From: Unio delphinus
Lineage: Eukaryota > Mollusca > Bivalvia > Unionida > Unionidae
NCBI GenBank assembly: GCA_029339505.1
Contig: JAQISU010000132.1
Span: forward strand, 8,802,001 to 8,866,000
Reading direction: 5' to 3'
Length of the DNA stretch: 64,000 nucleotides
In this document: in pieces, positions 57,639-64,000 of the stretch
Layout of the letters: every line of letters starts with the position of its first letter
Position numbering within the stretch: position 1 is the first letter of the stretch
Position numbers and translations under genes: made by a program
The notes under the pieces: model-generated
What the model was told of the DNA's origin: nothing
Databases searched by the model: none
What the model saw: only the letters and a program-made list of their open reading frames with translations

Positions 57639-58085
57639 CTAGCGCTTTCTACGTGGTTTTTTAAAGCCACTTCCTGCTATCATGTTTGCTGTCATGTTAT
57701 TTTGGTCCTCTTGATTTACCATCGACGCTAGTTTTTCATCTACTGCGTTATTTATTATTTTACTAACACTTGCAGGCATTTCTTCTGTAGATGGCAATGG
57801 TACCTGTTTCTTTTTTCGCCTCACTAATGATGTTATTTTATCCTTCGCAGTTGAAAACGCTTTCCCGGCAAGATCTCCAACAGTACTAATACCCTTATCA
57901 CGAATAACATCAATGGCTTTCATTCCTAGTTGTTTAGCTAACGGCATCACTTTTGGGGCCGTTCTTGAAAAGAATCCTAAAATGGTATTACCTAAACCAT
58001 CTCCATAGTATGCCTTGTAAACTGGAAACCGTGAATTAACTACATAGACGGGGGTTGGTTTATCATGATTGTAGTGTACGATCAT
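57639..58085 (-). CDS. Small basic capsid/core protein, element 3
   Basis: 148 residues. 'YVVNSRFPVYKAYYGDGLGN' leads into an amphipathic helix region ('TILGFFSRTAPKVMPLAKQL'), then 'GDLAGKAFSTAKDKITSLVR', a basic cluster (VRRKKKQ), a polar stretch and a C-terminal Gly/Lys/Arg tail (GSGFKKPRRKR) that could bind DNA or act as a nuclear signal. Such GLG-amphipathic proteins next to the MCP are common in Polintons and probably line the inside of the capsid. Intact. Confidence 0.85.
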   Translation of the reverse strand: MIVHYNHDKPTPVYVVNSRFPVYKAYYGDGLGNTILGFFSRTAPKVMPLAKQLGMKAIDVIRDKGISTVGDLAGKAFSTAKDKITSLVRRKKKQVPLPSTEEMPASVSKIINNAVDEKLASMVNQEDQNNMTANMIAGSGFKKPRRKR

Positions 58086-58118
58086 TATTATAAAAACAAT
58101 AGTGTTTTCAATTGTTAT

Positions 58119-59069
58119 TTAATCGCTATGATACCCATTTGCTAACTCGTCAATGAGTTCTCGATATACATTAATGTCCATGATACCACCGGCAAATAAT
58201 CGTCTACAAATATCAGCTGCTTCATTAATTATTTCTGGAGAGTTATTTCCAGCTCGGAACCCTCCTACAAGAACATCTAATCGTGATATATCATTGATAA
58301 CACTATCAGGACAAGTGTTTCCAATCCTTGGATTTTGCAGTCCACTTCCGCTATAACCAGCTGCTTCATCTAGTTTGTCTGTATCCGTGGTTTGTAAATA
58401 ATCAAGAGTATCATCATCATCATCAGGTGGTAGTTGTTGTTTTTTAGGTGAAAAAGATATTTTCTTTGCAGGTTGCTGTCGCTTTCCTCGCAATTTTGAT
58501 TGTTTATACTCTTCGTATTGATTATACACTATATCCACCGCATCGATATATTCGATGTATGATGCACTATCTGTCTTAATTTGACTTTTTTTAGCTTTGA
58601 TTTTATAAAATATATCAGCCCAATGAGTGAAATTCTTAACAAACTTATGATGTTCTGGTTTCAACCATTTTTTTCTGTTTTCATAAGACATAACAACAAG
58701 CTCAGGAATTTTTGTTGGGTCAGTCTTATCAATTGCTGCTAACCCTTCCTCGTTAAATCTCACGCGTAAATCATCTACTGTTCTCTTTGATTCTATTTGT
58801 TTTGTTTGTTCAGTTTTCGCTGCTATTTTTTCAAGTTCACCAATAACAGATTTTCCCGTCTAGGGACCATTTCCCAGTAAAGCACGCTCTACCCCTTTCG
58901 TTGCTGTGGTTACTGGTTTAAACAACTCTTCAGACCCCAGAGCAAAATCAGTTTGTAAACTCTGTCGTTGTTGCAGTTTATTCCTGACAGAGTCACGAAT
59001 TGGTATAAATTTCTTAATTGCATCTAGTCGCTCACGAGCCAATCGGGTCGTTAATGCTTCATTGACCAT
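58119..59069 (-). pseudogene. 316-aa virion-associated protein, element 3 (one TAG)
   Basis: Start MVNEALTTRLARERLDAIKK at 59069. The frame is open to 58119 except for one TAG at 58860-58862, exactly after the N-terminal domain ('ELFKPVTTATKGVERALLGN'). Beyond it come a Lys-rich helical region, a Gln/Lys stretch, an acidic run (DDDDD) and the conserved C-terminal domain 'ISRLDVLVGGFRAGNNSPEI' to 'VYRELIDELANGYHSD'. N-terminal RLARERL/FKP..T..K and C-terminal R..VLVG..RAGNNS blocks recur in Polinton proteins of unknown function. A second ATG at 58763 could start a shorter product. Confidence 0.85.
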
Positions 59070-59277
59070 TATTTGAAATCAGAAACCATTTTTCAATTGT
59101 AAAACAATTTTTCCCATCGATGATTCCATCCTTAACGGTCCAATTTTTTATTGCTGTGAAATATTTTTATTTTCGCAGTGTGAAATATTTTCACTGATTC
59201 AATCAAAAAATGACAAAAAAAAATGAAAATCTCAAGGAGATTTTACTGTCTGACAAAATCTTTTGAGGGTCGGTCAA

Positions 59278-59634
59278 TCAAAATAGTTCATTTTCTTGAA
59301 TTAACGCTCGTAAGTTTCTAATTTTAGAATTAACTTCCTTTTTCAATTCATATTCGTTACCCAATTCTTTTCGTATTCCCTCCACGATAGTATATAACGG
59401 AACAAGCACATCTACTTCACTGGAAAATGCAAGAGAGTCTCGAATAGAATTTTGAATTTTTTTGATGAGTGCATATTTATTTGGTAACATATACTTGTTA
59501 GTGCTAACTCCGTATTCTATATCCTGAAAATCCGACTTGATTTGATCAGGATTTAACCCATCTGACAATTTAATATTCTGATTTTTCAATTTCCCAATTT
59601 CAACTATGATGCTATTCATAATTTCAGAATTCAT
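59278..59634 (-). CDS. 118-aa helical protein, element 3
   Basis: Mostly helical: 'IMNSIIVEIGKLKNQNIKLS', 'DIEYGVSTNKYMLPNKYALI', 'KIQNSIRDSLAFSSEVDVLV', 'GNEYELKKEVNSKIRNLRAL'. No known domain recognised. Relics at 26790-27133 and 32297-32638 keep the same length and blocks, so it is a genuine element gene. First of the late block, next to the spacer; may be a coiled-coil scaffold or regulator. Confidence 0.75.
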   Translation of the reverse strand: MNSEIMNSIIVEIGKLKNQNIKLSDGLNPDQIKSDFQDIEYGVSTNKYMLPNKYALIKKIQNSIRDSLAFSSEVDVLVPLYTIVEGIRKELGNEYELKKEVNSKIRNLRALIQENELF

Positions 59635-59685
59635 ATATGATAATACATATTTCTAATTCATTTTTCAGAAATAAAAGAGCCGTTA

Positions 59686-59825
59686 ATATTTTAAAAATTC
59701 AGTCTGTATATATAAATATATTTTTAAAAAATTCAGTCTGTATATATAAATATATTTTTTAAAAATTCAGTCTGTATATATAAATATATTTTTTAAAAAT
59801 TCAGTCTGTATATATAAATATAAAT
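59686..59825. repeat. Four-unit tandem repeat, about 37 bp
   Basis: Four units of 'aaaaattcagtctgtatata' + 'taaatatatttttt' just upstream of the late block. Each unit has a TATATAAATA core, so it could serve as a promoter array for the late genes. Confidence 0.85.
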
Positions 59826-60060
59826 GCAGACAAAAATAAATAACAACCATGATGAGCGGTTATCAGTCATTTGGCCCCCTTGATATAGGCCACTGTGTCT
59901 TTCATAGGGTTCTTTCTATGAGTATTTCCATTTTTTTTTCTGAGATTTCTTCGATCTCGATTTGACCCTATTTGGCCGGTAATTCATTTTTGAACACCAT
60001 ACGGGGCTACCCAAATGTGACGGAGAGCTAATTACATCCATGGATGTTATTTATTTTAGG

Positions 60061-60288
60061 TCATTTATATTTACATTCACCGGAAACATATTCCCCTAAG
60101 AGTGAATCTAACTCGTCAAATAACGGGTTAGAATCACAAGAGGGTATGTTTACGTGAAATGACCTAGAGGTTACATATATACGACAACACATCTTTGGAA
60201 CTCCTTGGTTGCCTTCACATCCAAGTAAGCCCAAAGGAAACCCGAAACATACATCTCCGGAAGGGAGGCCTAACGTGGCAAACGCCAT
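60061..60288 (-). CDS. Conserved small spacer ORF, 75 aa
   Basis: Reads 'MAFATLGLPSGDVCFGFPLG', 'YVTSRSFHVNIPSCDSNPLF', 'DELDSLLGEYVSGECKYK'. The block around NPLFDELD is conserved in element 1 (31840-31966) in the same relative strand, although the spacers differ elsewhere. That suggests a real short gene or exon rather than a chance frame. No known family. Confidence 0.4.
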   Translation of the reverse strand: MAFATLGLPSGDVCFGFPLGLLGCEGNQGVPKMCCRIYVTSRSFHVNIPSCDSNPLFDELDSLLGEYVSGECKYK

Positions 60289-60331
60289 CTTAGACCGCCC
60301 AGAAGATATGCTTGGGGTGACGTCACAACAT

Positions 60332-60500
60332 ATACTTAATTAAGGACAGCACAAATACCGTATATATCTCCACTCGAGTGTTGTGGCAAATTGTAGGTAT
60401 ACATATACTTAATTAACTTAATTAAGGACAGCACAAATACCGTATATATCTCCATTCAGATTGTAGGTATACATATACTTAATTAACTTAATTAAGGGTG
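60332..60500. repeat. Tandem repeat with TTAATTAAG and TATATATCTCC
   Basis: Two and a half units of about 75-85 bp: 'acttaattaaggacagcaca', 'aataccgtatatatctcca' and 'ttgtaggtatacatatac'. TTAATTAA palindromes are repeated four times or more. Non-coding; could be a replication or regulatory array. Confidence 0.85.
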
Positions 60501-60563
60501 GATTATAATTCAATGATGATGTAATGATGATGGGACGGCACAGACATCACAAACATGAAACGA

Positions 60564-60712
60564 CGGGGCTGATTTTCAAAGGCCAATTCGACCAATCAAA
60601 GCAACCCATGAAATTAAACCCGGTTGCATGATTGAGTAAAAGTCAACCACGCACACGTGTCAATGGCGTGGGTTATTTTTTGACTGGTCGAATTGGCCTT
60701 GAAAGCCCCAGC
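60564..60712. repeat. Long imperfect palindrome (about 36-bp stem)
   Basis: 'ggggctgattttcaaaggcc' + 'aattcgaccaatcaaa' pairs with 'tttgactggtcgaattggcc' + 'ttgaaagcccc'. The inner part folds again ('aaccacgc' with 'gcgtgggtt', around 'acacgtgt'). Either a small palindromic insertion or a structural element of the spacer. Confidence 0.85.
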
Positions 60713-60726
60713 TTTAAACCTTTCAT

Positions 60727-61620
60727 TTAGTATATAAGGCGACTAATACAGCAGCTTTAATCCACAGTGTTATTTTATTTTCTTGAATTACTTGTTAATG
60801 GTGCTTCACAGTATTAAAATGAGACCGAATATTTGCATAAAGCACTAAAAAAAAAGAATATAATCGTTTGAAAACATTTTATATTTGATTTCTTTTCTAA
60901 TTAATTATAGCCCAAGCCGCTGAATCACAATTTAGGGGGAAATAACCCACGCCATACTGTAATGTAATTTTTATAGATGTAGCATTTGTACATCTTTTAT
61001 AGGTGCCATGTCGGCATCCTCTTTTTTTTAAAATCTTTATTCAATATTTACATATTAAATTATACAAATGATAGTCAACATACAGACATTTAAAAACACT
61101 TATATTTACACATAATAGTAGAAACATATATGAGTTTTTTTTTTTTTTTTTTGTTTTTCATAACATATATGAGTAGGTGGGAGGGATTGTTATTCCCTCC
61201 CTTATCAACTCGACACCATCTAAGGGAGAGAGTATATAAAGGGAATTAATACATCAATCCGCAAGGTATGCTATTTTATTTTCTTGAATTACTTATTAAT
61301 GGTGTTTCACAGTATTTAAATGAGACAGCATATTTGACTTAAACACTAGAACAAAGAATATAATTGTTTGAAAACATTTCTTTTCTTACAAAACAATGCC
61401 CAGCGCTGAATCACAATACCCATTAAACAAGTTAACACAATCTAAGGGAGAAAGTATACACGTGTGTTATCCTGTAATGCCTGCATCTCCGGATCACATC
61501 CTATGTTTATGAAATACGCATTAATCGCACGTGAGACAGAATATTTGACTTAAACACTAAAAAAAAAGAAAATATTTCTTTTCCTATAAAACAATACCCA
61601 GAAGCTAAATCACAATGATA
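60727..61620. promoter_or_regulatory. Three spaced direct repeats with TATA-like boxes
   Basis: A block starting with 'tatataaggcg' (60733) or 'tatataaaggg' (61233), then 'ttattttcttgaattactt', 'taatggtg.ttcacagtatt', 'atatttg' and 'aatataat.gtttgaaaacat' occurs at 60727-60900 and 61223-61400, with a shorter third copy at 61440-61620. No coding potential. The TATA-like word lies about 30 bp before 'cagcagctttaatcc' / 'catcaatccgcaag', so these look like duplicated Pol II promoter-like units on the plus strand with no protein gene behind them. Confidence 0.45.
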
Positions 61621-61773
61621 ACTCCCTTGTTTATATCATTTAAGAGTTGTCTCCCTTGGTGTTATAGACACATACGAAAATCGAATTTTCTGATAATACC
61701 ATTACAGAATGCTTCATAATTAACAAGCACGGAAGGGTGAGGTCTGAATTCTTGGTTCATTTGTATAATAACA

Positions 61774-62115
61774 CTATTTTTCTAATTCATTGTTTGGTTT
61801 AATTATAAGTCTCTGTATATAATCTTGAGCAGTCTTTATTATTTTGTCATCGTTGGGGTCAATGACAGTATTTTTTATTCTTTTATCATAATAGCGTTTT
61901 AGTTCCCTGTATCGTTTGCCGCCACACATAACGCATAATTGCGACTTCCCCCTGACCCCAACCCCACATCGAATACAGGGTAACGGACCAAGGCTTCCAC
62001 GACGAAAGCTTTGCATATGATACCAACAGAATTCATTTCTGCATGATTTGTTACACGGTGTCACTGATCCAATCATAAGCCATTTGCAATGATTCTTTAT
62101 ACTTAAATCTTTCAT
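61774..62115 (-). CDS. Zinc-ribbon protein, element 3 (shortened)
   Basis: 113 residues. Cys/His-rich: 'CNKSCRNEFCWYHMQS', 'PCIRCGVGVRGKSQLCVMC', followed by 'GKRYRELKRYYDKRIK'. It has the residues for at least one, probably two zinc sites; DNA binding is likely but inferred. The element 1 version continues after 'NNEL' into an HNH endonuclease domain; here it ends 'NNELEK' and the downstream DNA has no HNH. Starts 24 bp from PolB on the opposite strand, so likely an early gene co-regulated with replication. Confidence 0.75.
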   Translation of the reverse strand: MKDLSIKNHCKWLMIGSVTPCNKSCRNEFCWYHMQSFRRGSLGPLPCIRCGVGVRGKSQLCVMCGGKRYRELKRYYDKRIKNTVIDPNDDKIIKTAQDYIQRLIIKPNNELEK

Positions 62116-62139
62116 TTAAATGCTTGTTTTAATTATAGT
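62116..62139. promoter_or_regulatory. 24-bp divergent promoter region, zinc protein / PolB
   Basis: 'ttaaatgcttgttttaatta' and flanks separate the two starts. The words TTTAAAT and CTTGTTTTAAATTATA are conserved in the fragment at 51111-51132, and partly in element 1, so this tiny region is under constraint. Confidence 0.55.
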
Positions 62140-64000
62140 ATGGAGGAGTTCGAGAGATTATCGAAAATTAAGCCCTGGAAAAGTGTTCAATTCAATCTTG
62201 ATAGAGTTTCTGATACACCAAAGAATAAAATTCTTGATAGAACCTTGATTAGTAAAATCAGAGACTGTTTTAATGAATTCAAGCGTGATGGGGCAGCTCA
62301 TTGTTGGTCAACATTTCGAATTGATGGTGTTGTTGACGCTACCATGAATGATGAAAAAGCAGCAGTGATAATCTCACGTCTTGGGGAAGAAAGAAATTTT
62401 TTTCGAATAAAATTCCTTATCCGTGATAATGGAAAATGGATCATTAGGGATAAATACGAGCCTATTCTTAAGGACAAAAAAGCTGTCACTGTGACTCAGG
62501 ATTCAAAACCAGGAATTTTGACTGGACTTGATAAACCCTACTACGAAAGATCTTATCCTGTCACAGTAGTTGTTTACGGGATATATCCGCTCAATGAAAA
62601 ACCTGATATTTCAAAACTAGCACCCATGAAATATTCGACAGGGCTCAATTGTGTAGCAACACGAATAATAGAACACTTCACAAATGCGTCCCGGGGAAAT
62701 AAACTAACTGATCTAAGACGAAAAAAAATAACCGAATGGGAACTGACAGTGAAACAGCATGGGGCAACAATTCAAGATATAGCCAAATTAGAAACATCAT
62801 TGAGATTTCCAATATCGGTAAGGACAATCACCGGAGAAGTATTATACGAATCGAAATATAAATCACAGGGAGCTCCCATTGAAATTATTGATCATAACGC
62901 ACACGCGTGGTCATCTGCAGTACCAATATTCCCACGGGATAGAACCGTAAAATATCTGTTTGGAACCGAAGAGTTTTTTTCAGAGCAGAAATTATTTGAT
63001 GCTATTTACCATTTGAGTAAAAACGATTCTGGGTCAGTGTGGCTATTTCATAGTACTTCAGACGAAGAATGTAGATTTGATCAGTTTGTAAGGCCCAACG
63101 GAGAATTGTACCGTACTGAAGAGCTACATAATCAAATGAAACAACTAGCTAGTGAATTTTCTCCCCAGAGTTCTCTGGGGGAAGACAACGATCAATTATT
63201 AGCAAACTGTTTTACACTTCCATCAGTTGTAGCACATTTTGCTAGGAAGAAAAACGCGTGGAAACCAACCCAAAGTGAGTTCTTATCAGATGTCAAATTG
63301 TCCTGTCTTGAATACAGCCATGGAGGATTATGGAACACAAAATACACCGCTGATACCGTTATTTCAGTTGATATGATTGCATGTTATCCAGGAAGTTTTC
63401 TTGGGCATGGAGAGTGTGAGAAATATTTCAAACGATTTGGACACCCTACACACGAAATGACCCGTGTTGCTATTAATGGACCACTGCCACATTTCGATTT
63501 AACCTGATTCGCTTGTGTAGTATCATTTGAAATGGCTGAAGGACTTCATCCGTGTAGTTATCTTTGGATTGGTAAACACATGTCTGAAAAACACTGGATG
63601 CCAATAGTGTTATTACGGTATATGCTTGATTGTAAGATGTTAAAATCATTAATTGTCAGTGAAGCAATTATATCCTATCGAGCACAGAAATCAGTCTGGT
63701 TACCACAACCTGATCTAGAAAAAATAATTAGCGAAGAGCGAAAACTGTTTCCTGATTTTAATGAACAACAAATCATGGATTGGTCTAGACAGTTATTTGA
63801 AATCAGAAACAATGAAGCAAAAGATCTTGGACGAAGAATAATCGGTAAATTTACCCAAGGTGGCAAAGATGATAATACGAGATATTCTTCACGATTGATT
63901 ATAGACAATGCTGAATACGATTTTGTAATCAAAGATTTAACGAATAGGGGCTTATATGTCAATCGTAAGGACGCATTTATGTCCGATGGAACCAAATTGG
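62140..64000 (+). pseudogene. PolB - helicase replication protein, element 3 (one TGA; partial)
   Basis: Start MEEFERLSKIKPWKSV. 455 codons are open to a TGA at 63505-63507, where element 1 has Arg (DLTRFA); the frame then stays open to the window end, so this is a single nonsense change. Motif A region 'VISVDMIACYPGSFLGHGEC' (Asp about 411), 'FGHPTHEMTRVAINGPLP', 'YMLDCKMLKSLIVSEAIISY' and motif B region 'LGRRIIGKFTQGGK' (about 562-575). Motif C, helicase and HNH would lie beyond the window. The N-terminal 380 residues have no obvious 3'-5' exonuclease motifs by eye. Divergent from the zinc gene. Confidence 0.85.

Larger units (their letters stand above)
51771..64000 (+). mobile_element. Element 3: best-preserved Polinton-like element (partial)
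   Basis: From the left TIR at 51771 through all late genes, spacer, zinc gene and the first 1.86 kb of the replication gene. Judged from element 1, the helicase, integrase, PLA2 protein, ATPase and right TIR would need about 4 kb more. Visible lesions are few: a frameshift in the pX-like gene, a TAG in the 316-aa gene, a TGA in PolB and a shortened zinc gene. MCP, core, fibre, membrane and penton-like genes are open. Confidence 0.9.

Overview
This is nuclear DNA of a multicellular animal, most likely a mollusc. It is AT-rich, has long (AT)n and (TCTA)n microsatellites, a tRNA-derived SINE, non-LTR and Ty3/gypsy retrotransposon relics, and the short motif AAGGGAG(A)ATAACT that is very common in molluscan genomes. 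I see no host protein-coding gene. The coding content is at least five damaged copies of one Maverick/Polinton-type DNA transposon, a virus-like element of about 15-16 kb.

Comparing the copies gives the element's gene order: left TIR; then, on the minus strand, a penton/minor-capsid-like protein, a two-helix membrane protein, a fibre-like protein, an adenain-type protease, a basic hydrophobic pX/pVI-like protein, a major capsid protein (MCP), a second small capsid/core protein, a roughly 316-aa virion-associated protein and a 118-aa helical protein; then a spacer of about 2 kb; then a zinc-ribbon (+HNH) protein (minus) head-to-head with a giant PolB / SF1 helicase / HNH replication protein (plus); then an rve integrase (minus) and a zinc-ribbon + phospholipase A2-like protein (minus), head-to-head with the packaging ATPase (plus); then the right TIR.

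Layout: 1-2295, satellite and AT-rich DNA. 2311-7715, right half of a very decayed copy (A), with a 1.2 kb insertion. 7716-12895, retrotransposon relics and unassigned DNA. 12896-19719 and 31426-39530, the two halves of element 1. Element 2 (19720-31425) sits inside element 1, with its own inverted TIRs of about 220 bp and an internal deletion that removed the zinc protein and the polymerase. 39530-45740, microsatellites, a palindromic SINE and gene-free DNA with dispersed repeats. 45740-51180, scrambled fragments of a divergent copy (E), including an MCP-polymerase joint. 51771-64000, element 3: its left TIR, all late genes and the start of the polymerase. It is the best-preserved copy, with only a few point lesions seen, and it runs off the window.

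The genes fit a virus-like life cycle: replication (PolB-helicase-HNH), integration (integrase, TIRs), packaging (ATPase), capsid maturation (protease), capsid shell (MCP, penton, small basic proteins), attachment (fibre) and membrane passage (PLA2, membrane protein). Family names come from motifs read by eye; no database search or structure prediction was run.
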